Source: Mongoliimonas terrestris (GTDB lineage: Bacteria > Pseudomonadota > Alphaproteobacteria > Rhizobiales > Pleomorphomonadaceae). From it: 64,000 bases of DNA. Of this stretch, positions 47,240-56,039 are shown in pieces (the stretch's first letter is position 1; each line of letters opens with the position of its first letter). A program made the translations under genes and the position numbers. The notes below the pieces were generated by a model. That model was given only the letters and a program-made list of their open reading frames with translations, was not told the DNA's origin and made no database searches. The stretch spans positions 165,714 to 229,713 of the forward strand of contig NZ_MSIG01000008.1 of the NCBI RefSeq assembly GCF_001927285.1. Direction: 5' to 3'.

Positions 47240-48274
47240 CTACTCGGCGGCGACGAAGCGCGGGCGGGCGGCGGCCCGCGGCCGTTCCAGGCGGGCCCAG
47301 GCAGGACGCTCGAAGAGGAAGCGGGCGCCGGTGCGCATGGCGATCCACCAGATCACCAGGGGGCCGATGACCGAGGCGACCGTCACGATCAGGGACATCG
47401 TGCCGACGTCCGGCACGAGGCCTGTCTTAACCAGCACCGTGCGGGTGATCCCCATCGGCAGGAAGAAGGCGAGGTAGACCACGATGGAGTGGCTGCCGAG
47501 GAAGCGGGCGACGGCGCCGGGCCGGACGGTGCGGCCGATGAGGACCGCGCTCGCCACGATGGCGGCGGCGCCGAGGAAACCGAGGCCGAGGGAGAGGAAG
47601 GGCAGTTGCGCCGCGCCGGCGGCCACGAAGGCGCCGTTCACCACGGCCCAGAGGCCAAGGCCGGCAACGGCCGCGCCGGGCCGGGCGGCGACCTGGTCGG
47701 CGAAGGAGAAGATCCACGGCGCGAAAGCGTAGCCCGCGTAGAAATAGACGAAGCGCGACAGGAATTCGTCGAGGATGGGCAGCGGCAGGCCGGCCGGGGC
47801 GATCTCCAGGACGGCCGCGACGGCGAACACCAGCGGCACCGGCACGTGCCGGACGAGACGCACGATGAGGGCGAAGAAGGGCAGGATCCAGATGAACCAG
47901 AGGGTGCCGAAGGGCTCGATGAAGAGCGCCTCCACGAAGTGAAGCGCGGCACCGCCGACGCCGAACTCGCCGACGAGGCCGGGCGCCCGGAAGGCGAACT
48001 GGATCACCAGCCAGAGGAGATAGAAGTAGAAGAAATGCACGATCCGCCGGTCCGCGAAGGTGCGCCAGTCCCGGTCGACCACCCGCGACAGGAAGAGCCC
48101 GGAGATCAGGAAGAAGTCCGGCATACGGAAGGGCTGGGCGAAGGCCACCACATGACCCATCCAGCCGGTTTCGCCCACCACGCGCTCCACGCCGTGCGTG
48201 GAGTGCATCATCACCACGAAGACGATGCAGAGGCCCTTGGCCACATCGACCCAGTCCACGCGGGAACTCACCAT
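47240..48274 (-). CDS. Acyltransferase family 3 (OafA/OpgC-like) membrane protein
   Basis: A 344-residue membrane acyltransferase with about ten helices. The N-terminal hallmark is VDWVDVAKGLCIVFVVMMHS, with the conserved His in MMHSTHG. PFRMPDFFLISGLFLSRVVD follows, with the usual Arg, and HFFYFYLLWLVIQFAF. These enzymes acylate sugars of the envelope or glucans. The specific acceptor is unknown. The ATG at 48274 begins the domain. It is preceded by an AT-richer divergent region shared with mch. Confidence 0.85.
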   Translation of the reverse strand: MVSSRVDWVDVAKGLCIVFVVMMHSTHGVERVVGETGWMGHVVAFAQPFRMPDFFLISGLFLSRVVDRDWRTFADRRIVHFFYFYLLWLVIQFAFRAPGLVGEFGVGGAALHFVEALFIEPFGTLWFIWILPFFALIVRLVRHVPVPLVFAVAAVLEIAPAGLPLPILDEFLSRFVYFYAGYAFAPWIFSFADQVAARPGAAVAGLGLWAVVNGAFVAAGAAQLPFLSLGLGFLGAAAIVASAVLIGRTVRPGAVARFLGSHSIVVYLAFFLPMGITRTVLVKTGLVPDVGTMSLIVTVASVIGPLVIWWIAMRTGARFLFERPAWARLERPRAAARPRFVAAE

Positions 48275-48565
48275 GGCACGCCTCCAAAACGCTGCCGGAA
48301 CGCCGGGCCGGCCGAGGGTCCGTGCCTGCCGATGGCCACGGTCCGCTCGATACTTGACATAACTTGAATAAAAACGGCCCGGACTGGAAGCTTCTGATTC
48401 GGTGAAATAGAGACTTTGTTAACTGGTGACCTTAACGGCCGCGTCTTCGGGAGTTCGGCGGCCGGGCGCGGCGCCGCGTCGCCGCGACGAAGGGCGGGGG
48501 TGACAAGCCCGGCCGGCCCCCAGCATGGTCCTCGCCAGACGCAACGGGACAGGAGGGCCTAAAGG

Positions 48566-49618
48566 GTGTCGAAGACCAACAGCGGCAACTTCTTTGAGGA
48601 TTTCCGCATCGGCCAGGTGATCCGGCACGCGACCCCGCGCACGGTGAACCACGGCGACGTGGCGCTCTACCAGGCCCTCTACGGCAACCGGTTCGCTGTG
48701 CAGTCGTCCGCCGCCTTCGCCCGGGCCATCGGCTATCCGGACGCGCCGCTCGACGATCTCCTCACCTTCCACGTGGTGTTCGGAAAGACCGTCCCGGACG
48801 TGTCGCTGAACGCCATCGCCAACCTCGGCTACGCGGGCGGGCGCTTCCTCGCCCCCGTCTATCCGGGCGACACGCTCTCCACCGTCTCCGAGGTGATCGG
48901 CCTCAAGGAGAATTCCAACCGCAAGACCGGCGTCGTCTACGTGCGCTCCACCGGTTACAAGTCGGACGGCACGGAGGTGCTGGATTATGCCCGCTGGGTG
49001 ATGGTGAGGAAGCGCGACGAGAGCGCGCCCGCGCCGGAGCCGGTGGTGCCGCGCCTGCCGGACCACCTGCCGCCGGAGGCGCTCGGCAATGCGGTGCCGC
49101 TGATCGATCCGTCCAAGTGGGACGACGACCTCTCGGGCAGCCCCTATAGGTGGGACGACTACGCGATCGGCGAGCGCATCGACCACGTGGACGGCACCAC
49201 CATCGAGGAGGCCGAGCACCAGATGGCGACGCGCCTCTACCAGAACACCGCCAAGGTGCACTTCAACCAGTACACCGAAGGCAAGGGCCGCTTCGGCCGA
49301 CGCCTGGTCTACGGCGGCCACATCATCTCGATCGCCCGCTCGCTCACCTTCAACGGCCTCGGCAACGCCTTCCACGTGGCGGCCATCAACGGCGGGCGGC
49401 ACGCCAATCCGTCGTTCGCCGGCGACACGCTGCATGCCTGGTCCGAGGTGCTGGACAAGCAGGCGATCCCTGGCCGCACCGACGTCGGCGCGCTCCGGAT
49501 CCGCCTGGTCGCAACCAAGGACCGGCCGTGCGCGGACTTCCCGGACAAGCTGGAGAGCGGCGAGACCGACCCGTCGGTGGCGCTCGACCTCGACCTCTGG
49601 GTGCTGCTGCCGCGCTGA
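48566..49618 (+). CDS. mch: Mesaconyl-CoA hydratase (beta-methylmalyl-CoA dehydratase)
   Basis: Hydrates mesaconyl-C1-CoA to beta-methylmalyl-CoA in the ethylmalonyl-CoA pathway for acetyl-CoA assimilation. The product is 350 residues with two MaoC-type hot-dog halves. NFFEDFRIGQVIRHATPRTV, FGKTVPDVSLNAIANLGYAG, VYPGDTLSTVSEVIGLKENS and NRKTGVVYVRSTG match known Mch proteins closely. The start is a GTG at 48566 with AGGAGGG 8-15 bases upstream. It precedes sdhCDAB by 342 bases. Together with PhaZ it indicates growth on C2 units or PHB via this pathway, though its other enzymes are not in the window. Confidence 0.92.
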   Translation: MSKTNSGNFFEDFRIGQVIRHATPRTVNHGDVALYQALYGNRFAVQSSAAFARAIGYPDAPLDDLLTFHVVFGKTVPDVSLNAIANLGYAGGRFLAPVYPGDTLSTVSEVIGLKENSNRKTGVVYVRSTGYKSDGTEVLDYARWVMVRKRDESAPAPEPVVPRLPDHLPPEALGNAVPLIDPSKWDDDLSGSPYRWDDYAIGERIDHVDGTTIEEAEHQMATRLYQNTAKVHFNQYTEGKGRFGRRLVYGGHIISIARSLTFNGLGNAFHVAAINGGRHANPSFAGDTLHAWSEVLDKQAIPGRTDVGALRIRLVATKDRPCADFPDKLESGETDPSVALDLDLWVLLPR

Positions 49619-49960
49619 AGACCAGCGCGGCCATTGCGACGGCGGTGCGACACCATGGGGCGGGGCGCGACGACCGACCGCGTCTCCTCCGGAGGCGGGC
49701 CGAGGTAAGCCTCAGGTGTCCCCCGCCCCAGGATCCGCCCTCCTGGCCTTGCCCGCCCGGCCGATAGCGCCGCGCGCGCGGAAGTCCAGGGTGGCTGTGC
49801 TTGGCAAGTCTTACGACTTTTGCACTGCAAGAACGGCTTTGACGCCGGTCTGCGAAGAAGCTAGAAGAAATCCAGGGTCTTCAACAAGTTGACGCTTACG
49901 TAAGCGTCAATCTCCTGAACCGAACGACGGCCGACGGGCCGGAAGGGCTGAGGGACTAGG
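49619..49960 (+). promoter_or_regulatory. mch-sdhC intergenic region holding the sdh promoter
   Basis: These 342 bases contain no credible gene. The last third is AT-richer (CTTGGCAAGTCTTACGACTT, GAAGAAGCTAGAAGAAATCC) and includes the 22-bp palindrome at 49889-49910. A GGAAGGGCTGAGGG stretch before the sdhC ATG could serve as ribosome-binding site. I cannot fix the -35 and -10 boxes. Confidence 0.5.
49889..49910. promoter_or_regulatory. Perfect 22-bp palindrome upstream of sdhC
   Basis: The arm TTGACGCTTAC is followed at once by its exact reverse complement GTAAGCGTCAA, with no spacer. The centre is 61 bases upstream of the sdhC ATG. A related sequence is found before mdh (6124-6139). A perfect 11-bp-arm palindrome is very unlikely by chance and suggests the operator of a dimeric regulator. 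The regulator is not identified. Confidence 0.7.
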
Positions 49961-50359
49961 ATGGCGGAACTCCAGACCAAAGTGGCGCGACCCCTATCGC
50001 CCCATCTCCAGATCTTCCGGCCGCTGATGACCATGGTGATGTCGATCGTGCATCGCATCACCGGCAGCGCGCTCTACGTGGGCACGGCCTTCTTCGCCTG
50101 GTATCTGGTGGCGGCGGCGAGCGGCCCGGAAGCCTTCGCGACGGCGTCCTGGTTCTTCGGCTCCATCATCGGACAGTTGATCCTGTTCGGCTACACCTGG
50201 GCCTGGATCCACCACGCCCTCGGCGGCATCCGCCACTTCATCTGGGACACCGGCCACGGCTACGGGGTGGAGGCGCGCAACTGGCTCGCCAAGGCCACCC
50301 TGGTCGGGTCCGTGTCGATCACGATCCTGATCTGGATCGTCGCCCTGATCGTGCGCTGA
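49961..50359 (+). CDS. sdhC: Succinate dehydrogenase cytochrome b556 subunit
   Basis: Membrane anchor of complex II that binds haem b and quinone. The product is 132 residues with three helices. The signature RPLSPHLQIFRPLMTMVMSI then VHRITG is at 10-35. The haem-ligand region IHHALGGIRHFIWDTGHG has His 84/85 and Arg 91-His 92. The ATG at 49961 is the conserved start. It is the first gene of sdhCDAB, 10 bases before sdhD. Identification is secure. Confidence 0.97.
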   Translation: MAELQTKVARPLSPHLQIFRPLMTMVMSIVHRITGSALYVGTAFFAWYLVAAASGPEAFATASWFFGSIIGQLILFGYTWAWIHHALGGIRHFIWDTGHGYGVEARNWLAKATLVGSVSITILIWIVALIVR

Positions 50360-50369
50360 GGAGAGACCG

Positions 50370-50762
50370 ATGGCCCGCTTTTCCTCCATGCGCACCCCGC
50401 TCGCCAAGGTCCGCGGTCTCGGTTCCGCCCGCGAGGGCACCGAGCACTTCTGGCGCCAGCGCCTGACGGCGGTCTCCAACCTCTTCCTCACCACCTTCTT
50501 CGTCGGGCTCGTGCTGGCGCTGCAGACCGGCACCTACGCCGACGTGCTCGCCACGCTCGGCAACCCGCTGGTGGCGATCTTGCTGATCGGCATGATGATC
50601 TCCGTCAGCATCCACATGCGTATAGGCATGCAGGTGATCATCGAGGACTACGTGCACGAGGAGGGCTGGAAGGTGGTTGCGCTCGGCGCCAACACCTTCT
50701 TCACCGCCTTCATCGCCATCGCGTCGGTGTTCGCCCTCCTCAAGATCGCGTTCGGAGCCTGA
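50370..50762 (+). CDS. sdhD: Succinate dehydrogenase membrane anchor subunit
   Basis: Second membrane anchor of complex II. The product is 130 residues. The N-terminus has VRGLGSAREGTEHFWRQRLT, typical of alphaproteobacterial SdhD. Three helices follow, with ISVSIHMRIGMQVIIEDYVH carrying the haem-ligand His and the conserved DY-H segment. ATG at 50370 follows GAGGAGAG. It ends three bases before sdhA. Confidence 0.95.
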   Translation: MARFSSMRTPLAKVRGLGSAREGTEHFWRQRLTAVSNLFLTTFFVGLVLALQTGTYADVLATLGNPLVAILLIGMMISVSIHMRIGMQVIIEDYVHEEGWKVVALGANTFFTAFIAIASVFALLKIAFGA

Positions 50763-50765
50763 GCC

Positions 50766-52601
50766 ATGGCTGAGACCCACAAGACCGGCACCCCCTCCAG
50801 CTTCACCGTCGGCGGCCGCGCGTACACCTTCACCGACCACACCTTCGACGTGGTGGTGGTGGGCGCCGGTGGCGCGGGCCTTCGCGCCGTCGTCGGCGCC
50901 TCGGAGGCGGGCCTCAGGACCGCCTGCATCACCAAGGTGTTCCCGACCCGCTCGCACACCGTCGCCGCCCAGGGCGGCATCTCGGCCGCGCTCGGCAACA
51001 TGGGCGAGGACGACTGGCGCTGGCACATGTACGACACCGTCAAGGGTTCCGACTGGCTCGGCGACCAGGACGCGATCGAGTACCTCTGCAAGAACGCGCC
51101 GGCGGCCGTCTACGAGCTGGAGCACTGGGGCGTGCCCTTCTCGCGCACCGAGGCGGGCAAGATCTACCAGCGCCCGTTCGGCGGCATGACCACCAACTAC
51201 GGCGAGGGCCGCGCCCAGCGCACCTGCGCGGCCGCCGACCGCACCGGCCACGCCATCCTGCACACGCTCTACGGCCAGAGCCTGCGCTACTCGGCGGAGT
51301 TCTTCATCGAGTATTTCGCCATCGACCTGATCATGGAGGAGGGCATCTGCCGCGGCGTCGTCGCCCTCTCCATGGAGGACGGCACGCTGCACCGCTTCCG
51401 GGCGCAGAAGACGGTGCTGGCGACCGGCGGCTACGGCCGCGCCTATTTCTCCTGCACCTCCGCCCACACCTGCACGGGCGACGGCAACGCCATGGTGCTG
51501 CGCGCCGGCCTGCCGCTGCAGGACATGGAGTTCGTGCAGTTCCACCCGACCGGCATCTACGGCGCCGGTTGCCTGATCACCGAAGGCTCGCGCGGCGAGG
51601 GCGGTTACCTCACCAATTCGGAGGGCGAGCGCTTCATGGAGCGCTACGCGCCGTCCGCCAAGGACCTCGCCTCGCGAGACGTGGTTTCCCGCGCCATGAC
51701 CATGGAGATCCGCGAGGGTCGCGGCGTCGGCAAGGCCAAGGACCACATCTACCTGCACCTCGACCACCTGGATCCGAAGATCCTCGCCGAGCGCCTGCCG
51801 GGCATCTCCGAAAGCGCCAAGATCTTCGCCGGCGTCGACGTGACGCGCGAGCCGATCCCGGTGCTGCCGACGGTGCACTACAACATGGGCGGCATCCCGA
51901 CCAACTACTACGGCGAGGTGCTGACCAAGGTGAACGGCGATCCGGACCAGGTGGTGCCGGGCCTGCTCGCCATCGGCGAGGCGGCCTGCGTCTCCGTGCA
52001 CGGCGCCAACCGGCTCGGCTCCAACTCGCTGATCGACCTCGTGGTGTTCGGCCGCGCCGCCGGCGCGCGCTGCGCCGAGACGGTGGAGCGCGGCGCCCGC
52101 CTGCCGGACCTGCCGCGCGACGCGGGCGTCAACAGCCTGGAGCGGCTGGACCACTTCCGCCATGCCGCCGGCGGCACCCCGGTCGCCGAACTCCGCCTCG
52201 ACATGCAGCGCACCATGCAGAACAACTGCGCGGTGTTCCGCACCGGCGAGGTGCTGGAGGAGGGTCATCAGCTGATCCACAAGGTCTGGTCCGGCACCGA
52301 CGACGTGCGCGTCACCGACCGGTCGCTGATCTGGAACACGGACCTCGTGGAGGCCCTGGAGTACGACAACCTGATCGTCCAGGCCGTCGTCACCATGGAC
52401 TCGGCGGTGAACCGCCAGGAAAGCCGCGGCGCCCACGCCCGCGAGGACTTCCCCGACCGCGACGACAAGGACTGGATGAAGCACACGCTCGCCTTCGTCG
52501 ATACCAACAGTCGCACCGTCTCGATCGACTACCGGCCCGTGCATACCTACACCATGTCCAACGAGATCGAGTACATCGCCCCCAAGGCGCGCGTGTACTG
52601 A
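50766..52601 (+). CDS. sdhA: Succinate dehydrogenase flavoprotein subunit
   Basis: Catalytic FAD subunit of complex II. The product is 611 residues. The Rossmann motif [20 protein letters not shown] is at 31-50. The covalently flavinylated His 64 is in [20 protein letters not shown]. The substrate segment includes [20 protein letters not shown], the catalytic Arg is in the [20 protein letters not shown] region, and [20 protein letters not shown] is conserved. The C-terminus reads [16 protein letters not shown]. It is preceded by GAGCC and sits in the sdhCDAB operon. Identification is secure. Confidence 0.98.
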   Translation: MAETHKTGTPSSFTVGGRAYTFTDHTFDVVVVGAGGAGLRAVVGASEAGLRTACITKVFPTRSHTVAAQGGISAALGNMGEDDWRWHMYDTVKGSDWLGDQDAIEYLCKNAPAAVYELEHWGVPFSRTEAGKIYQRPFGGMTTNYGEGRAQRTCAAADRTGHAILHTLYGQSLRYSAEFFIEYFAIDLIMEEGICRGVVALSMEDGTLHRFRAQKTVLATGGYGRAYFSCTSAHTCTGDGNAMVLRAGLPLQDMEFVQFHPTGIYGAGCLITEGSRGEGGYLTNSEGERFMERYAPSAKDLASRDVVSRAMTMEIREGRGVGKAKDHIYLHLDHLDPKILAERLPGISESAKIFAGVDVTREPIPVLPTVHYNMGGIPTNYYGEVLTKVNGDPDQVVPGLLAIGEAACVSVHGANRLGSNSLIDLVVFGRAAGARCAETVERGARLPDLPRDAGVNSLERLDHFRHAAGGTPVAELRLDMQRTMQNNCAVFRTGEVLEEGHQLIHKVWSGTDDVRVTDRSLIWNTDLVEALEYDNLIVQAVVTMDSAVNRQESRGAHAREDFPDRDDKDWMKHTLAFVDTNSRTVSIDYRPVHTYTMSNEIEYIAPKARVY

Positions 52602-52697
52602 CGCGGACGCCCGCTTGCCCCCGACGCGCGCCGCATGGGCGCGGCGTCGGGGGCGCGTCCGGCACCCAGATGAAAATCCAGGAAAGGCGCAAGGACC

Positions 52698-53477
52698 ATG
52701 GTCCAGCTCACGCTGCCGAAGAACTCCAAGATGACCGAGGGCAAGGTGTGGCCGAAGCCGGCCGGTGCCACCAAGCTCAAGGAGTATCGGATCTACCGCT
52801 GGGATCCGGAGGATGACAGCAACCCCCGCATCGACACCTATTTCGTCGACCTCGACGACTGCGGGCCGATGGTTCTCGACGGGCTGATCTGGATCAAGAA
52901 CAAGATCGACCCGACGCTGACGTTCCGCCGCTCGTGCCGGGAGGGCATCTGCGGCTCCTGCGCCATGAACATCGACGGCATGAACACCCTCGCCTGCACC
53001 AAGGGCATGGACGAGGTGAAGGGCGCGGTGAAGATCTACCCGCTGCCTCACATGGCCGTGGTGAAGGATCTCGTGCCGGATCTCACCACCTTCTACGCCC
53101 AGCACCGCTCCATCGAGCCCTGGCTGCACACCTCCACGCCGGCCCCCGAGACCGAGTGGAAGCAGAGCCGGGAGGACCGCGAGAAGCTGGACGGCCTCTA
53201 CGAATGCATCCTCTGCGCCTGCTGCACCACCTCCTGCCCGAGCTACTGGTGGAACGGCGACCGCTATCTCGGCCCGGCCACCCTGCTGCAGGCCTACCGC
53301 TGGCTGATCGACAGCCGCGACGAGGCCACCGGCGACCGCCTGGACAACCTGGAGGATCCCTTCCGGCTCTACCGCTGCCACACCATCATGAACTGTGCGC
53401 AGACCTGCCCGAAGGGCCTCAACCCGGCCAAGGCCATCGCCGAGATCAAGAAGATGATGGTGGAACGCCGCGTCTGA
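52698..53477 (+). CDS. sdhB: Succinate dehydrogenase iron-sulfur subunit
   Basis: Electron-transfer subunit of complex II. The product is 259 residues. The [2Fe-2S] cysteines are 80, 85, 88 and 100 ([16 protein letters not shown]). The [4Fe-4S] set is 170, 173, 176 and 237, and the [3Fe-4S] set is 180, 227 and 233 ([37 protein letters not shown]). All ligands are present. The ATG at 52698 follows GGAAAGGCGCAAGGACC. It ends the sdh operon and a GC-rich hairpin follows. Confidence 0.98.
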   Translation: MVQLTLPKNSKMTEGKVWPKPAGATKLKEYRIYRWDPEDDSNPRIDTYFVDLDDCGPMVLDGLIWIKNKIDPTLTFRRSCREGICGSCAMNIDGMNTLACTKGMDEVKGAVKIYPLPHMAVVKDLVPDLTTFYAQHRSIEPWLHTSTPAPETEWKQSREDREKLDGLYECILCACCTTSCPSYWWNGDRYLGPATLLQAYRWLIDSRDEATGDRLDNLEDPFRLYRCHTIMNCAQTCPKGLNPAKAIAEIKKMMVERRV

Positions 53478-53862
53478 TCGCGTCCGGCCGGCGGCAAGCC
53501 CCGCCGGCCGCCCCGCCTTGGCCCGGGGCTGCGGCTCCATCCCGGCGCGCGGATCATGCCGCACCGCCCCTGAACGAGCGGCGGCGCCAGGGAACTGCCC
53601 TGACCCGGTTCACGCCGCGCCAGGGCCTTGAACGAACGCCCCCGCCGGTTTTGTCCCGGCCGCACGCACCGTCCGGACAAGCCCGACGTGTTGCAGCGCG
53701 GTTCGTCCCCGGTGGTCCGGGGCCGCTCCGATCACCCCTCGCCTTGCTGTCGCGCCCCTGCCGCCACGCCGGAACGGAGGCCGCGCATCCAGCGTCTGAT
53801 GCAATTTTAGGCCGTAACAGACATCGGACCGAACAGCCGTGCTCTGATTAGTTTCAGAAGCT
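53478..53862 (+). terminator. Gap after sdhB with a GC-rich hairpin
   Basis: These 385 bases have no credible gene. The first element is a 9-bp perfect stem GGCCGGCGG/CCGCCGGCC at 53486-53509 with a 6-base loop, eight bases after the sdhB stop. It has no T-run, so it may protect the mRNA 3' end or act as a weak terminator. The rest is very GC-rich and looks non-coding. Confidence 0.45.
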
Positions 53863-54276
53863 TCATATATCTCCGACCGGTGCCCACAGGGGCGTGAGCA
53901 GAATGGCTGCAGTCAAGGCAAAGCCGACGACCCAGATCATCGAGCGCAGGGTCGCGCGGTCCGTCCAATAGGCGACCACATAGGCGACGCGCGCGGCCAC
54001 GAACGCCACCGCCAGGGCGTCCACGATGGCAGGGTCGCCGCCTTGGGTAAGGCCCGCCAGCACGGCCGCGGCGAACGGCGGAAAGGCCTCGAAACCGTTC
54101 TGCATGGCGCCATAGGCGCGCGCCGGAAAGCCGCTCCGCCAGAAATCCGGGTTGCGCGGCTCGCGGTTGCTGAAGCCGGGCCGGACCTTGGCCGGCCCGG
54201 CCGCCACGATGGGCAGGATCATCGCCGCCAGAAGACACCAGAGGGAAAGCGGCACGACGGGCACCTCGCGAACCAA
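53863..54276 (-). CDS. MAPEG family membrane protein
   Basis: A 137-residue protein with four helices of the MAPEG superfamily (microsomal glutathione-transferase-like). Recognisable are [20 protein letters not shown] and [18 protein letters not shown], the conserved N-x-x-E/F core, then [20 protein letters not shown]. The ATG at 54276 begins before the first helix. Bacterial members have no settled role. It is divergent from the phosphatase-like gene at 54499. Confidence 0.82.
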   Translation of the reverse strand: MVREVPVVPLSLWCLLAAMILPIVAAGPAKVRPGFSNREPRNPDFWRSGFPARAYGAMQNGFEAFPPFAAAVLAGLTQGGDPAIVDALAVAFVAARVAYVVAYWTDRATLRSMIWVVGFALTAAILLTPLWAPVGDI

Positions 54277-54498
54277 AACCGATGCTCTCGTCTACGCGCG
54301 ACACCAGCCGCCGGATGGGCGGCCGCGCCCGCCGCAAGGCTCGGCCAAGCCCTGATCGCGAAGTTGGCGCGATCGATGCATTGCCAGCCCCTCATCAGGA
54401 TCGCCGCGGCCGGCCGGTGCGTCACCGCCGTGACATGTCGATGGTGCATCCGATGGGCGTCGGTGAGGCCGGTTCGCCCCGGGTTCGGACATCGGGAG

Positions 54499-54987
54499 AT
54501 GGTGATGAAGCCGATCGACGTGCTGTTCCTGTGCGAGACGAACGCGGCCACCAGCCTGATGGCCGAGGCGATCGTGAACCACCGCGGCGACGCCCGGGTG
54601 AGAGCCTTCAGCGCCGGCCGCAACCCGGCGCCCGGGCTTTTGGCGGAGGCGCAGGCCGTGCTCGCCGCACGGGCGATCGCCACAGAGGGCCTGGAGCCGA
54701 AGGCCTGGCCGATCTTCGCCCTGCCGGGCGCCCGCCGTCCGGACCTGGTGGTGGATCTCGCCACGGTGACCTGGACCGCCCCGGAACTGAAGCAGTTGGC
54801 CGAGCGGGCGGTGATCCGCTGGCCGCTCCGCGACGCCGCGCTGGTGGAGAACCGGCGCGAGCGCCGTGCCGTCGCCCAGGCGGTGTTCGACGCCCTCGAA
54901 TCGCGCATCCTCGACGACCTCGTCCCCCTCATCGCCCGGCTCGCGCTCGTTCCCATGCGCGCCCCTGGCGTGGAGATGAGCGCCTGA
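54499..54987 (+). CDS. Low-molecular-weight phosphatase / arsenate-reductase-like protein lacking the catalytic arginine
   Basis: A 162-residue protein with the LMW tyrosine phosphatase/ArsC fold. The P-loop region reads [20 protein letters not shown]. The Cys (residue 12) and following Ser-x-Met-Ala-Glu are kept, but the invariant Arg of C-x5-R is Thr at residue 18. [12 protein letters not shown] fits the second loop. The DP loop Asp region appears as [13 protein letters not shown] without the canonical DPxx. Activity as phosphatase or arsenate reductase is doubtful. The ATG at 54499 is chosen, and 54505 is an alternative. No ars genes are adjacent. Confidence 0.75.
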   Translation: MVMKPIDVLFLCETNAATSLMAEAIVNHRGDARVRAFSAGRNPAPGLLAEAQAVLAARAIATEGLEPKAWPIFALPGARRPDLVVDLATVTWTAPELKQLAERAVIRWPLRDAALVENRRERRAVAQAVFDALESRILDDLVPLIARLALVPMRAPGVEMSA

Positions 54988-55107
54988 CCCGCCATTCCGG
55001 CCTTTTTCGCCGGCTTTCCCGATTCAGCCCCGCCCGCTCGAAACGTCGCTTGAACCCCGCCCCCCGATGGGTATAGTGCCGCCCGCGGACGGCACTGCCG
55101 TTTGCCT

Positions 55108-55197
55108 GGAGAGGTGGCCGAGTGGTTGAAGGCGCACGCCTGGAACGCGTGTATACGGGAAACCGTATCGAGGGTTCGAATCCCTCTCTCTCCGCCA
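55108..55197 (+). tRNA. tRNA-Ser (anticodon GGA)
   Basis: A 90-base class II tRNA with encoded CCA. The acceptor GGAGAGG pairs with TCTCTCC before the discriminator G and CCA. The anticodon stem CACGC/GCGTG encloses the loop CTGGAAC with anticodon GGA, which reads UCC and UCU serine codons. A long variable arm (ATACGG/CCGTAT) is present as expected for tRNA-Ser. The T arm is GAGGG-TTCGAAT-CCCTC. An IS remnant starts about 50 bases downstream. Confidence 0.97.
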
Positions 55198-55244
55198 ATG
55201 ACTGTGTTGCCCATGCCGGACCGACAGGTGCCGGTTTTGTCCGG

Positions 55245-55520
55245 TCACTCAATTGAAAACCCTCTGCCGAACGGGGGGGCGAGTGGCTGAAGGGTCCTCT
55301 GCGCGAGGTCCATATCTCCCACATCGCCGTGCATGAACGAGACGAGGCAGAGGCCCTCGTCGACTTCCATGGCACCGACCCTGCGTCCAGCAAAGTGGAT
55401 CGAGAGGCCGGCCTTCTGTCTGCACATGCAGAGCCGCCCGCAGGCGCTTGTGGGACCGTCGTGGTCGTGGAGCGGGTGCGCCAGCTCTGGCGGGCCTCCA
55501 CAGGGCCGCGACGAGGGTGT
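55245..55520 (-). pseudogene. IS481-type transposase C-terminal remnant
   Basis: On the minus strand one frame from about 55520 to a TGA at 55245 reads like the end of an integrase-core transposase. PPELAHPLHDHDG is followed by ACGRLCMCRQKAGLSIHFAG, then RRVGAMEVDEGLCLVSFMHG, then DVGDMDLAQRTLQPLAPPFG. Intact relatives end in HDR-x-V-x-TxCGR, VGIKEVDDGIWLVSFMDYDLGYIDLE and LQPLDNPFG. An in-frame stop (55521-55523) ends it on the upstream side, and the rest of the transposase is absent. It is a decayed insertion-sequence fragment between tRNA-Ser and the kdp operon. Confidence 0.7.
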
Positions 55521-55837
55521 TCAGAGCGCGGCGGGCGGCTCCATGGAAAGAGCCTGGAGAGGCCAGCGGAGCGGCCCGGCACGGCGGCGTCCGGACCGAG
55601 ACGGCGGAACCCTTGGCATCGCCTTCCGCACCCTGTCGCGCTCGCCCGTCATCACGCAGCCGTCCTGCCGAAAGCCAAGTGACCCAGGGCTTCGGGTCCG
55701 CAGCGACGCCTGATCGTTCAACGGAACCGGCCCGGGGGCGGTCATGCGGAGGCCGTGCACTTCTCCGCTTCAATTCCGCATGGATCCTTTATGCCGATCG
55801 GGCCTAGTGGATGGGATGCCTGAACAAGGAGGCATCC
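55521..55837 (+). promoter_or_regulatory. Region upstream of the kdp operon
   Basis: These 317 bases have no credible gene. The left part may be further decayed IS sequence, but I see no recognisable motif. The right part (about 55740-55837) must carry the kdp promoter, presumably bound by KdpE (inference). An AT-richer patch TGGATCCTTTATGCCGATCG is near 55780. Confidence 0.4.
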
Positions 55838-55921
55838 ATGCTCGATATCGTCTATCTCGCCGTCGGTCTTGGCTTCTTCGCCCTGATGGCGCTCTACGCC
55901 CGCTGGGCGGCCCGGGCCTGA
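55838..55921 (+). CDS. 27-residue membrane microprotein, first gene of the kdp operon
   Basis: The reading frame encodes MLDIVYLAVGLGFFALMALY then ARWAARA. It is one hydrophobic helix with a positively charged C-terminus, so probably Nin. AAGGAGG lies five bases before the ATG, the strongest ribosome-binding site in the operon. It ends eight bases before kdpF. It is not KdpF, which follows. Similar tiny frames ahead of kdpF occur in other bacteria (from general memory). It may be a further small subunit or stabiliser of the Kdp pump (inference). Confidence 0.65.
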   Translation: MLDIVYLAVGLGFFALMALYARWAARA

Positions 55922-55929
55922 GGCTCACA

Positions 55930-56016
55930 ATGCTCGACCTCATCCTCGGCGCGGCCGTTGCCGCCGCTCTCGCCCTCTATCTCATCGCCGTGCTCATCCG
56001 GCCTGAGAGATTCTGA
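55930..56016 (+). CDS. kdpF: Potassium-transporting ATPase KdpF subunit
   Basis: A 28-residue single-helix peptide, [20 protein letters not shown] then VLIRPERF. The RPE-F ending is the KdpF hallmark. KdpF stabilises the KdpABC complex. It lies eight bases after the microprotein and 23 before kdpA. It is too short for most automatic callers, but the context makes it secure. Confidence 0.88.
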   Translation: MLDLILGAAVAAALALYLIAVLIRPERF

Positions 56017-56039
56017 TCCTTGCAACGAAAGCGATCGCC

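Noticed and set aside
50319..53564. A 1081-codon minus-strand open frame across sdhD, sdhA and sdhB
   Set aside because: It spans three well-defined genes on the other strand and its translation has no recognisable motif.
54499..54987. A functional arsenate reductase of an arsenic-resistance operon
   Set aside because: The P-loop arginine is missing and no arsR, arsB or acr3 gene is near.
55249..55773. A 174-codon minus-strand frame over the IS remnant as a real gene
   Set aside because: Its translation is Arg/Pro-rich and unlike any protein. The transposase-like residues are in a different frame of the same strand.
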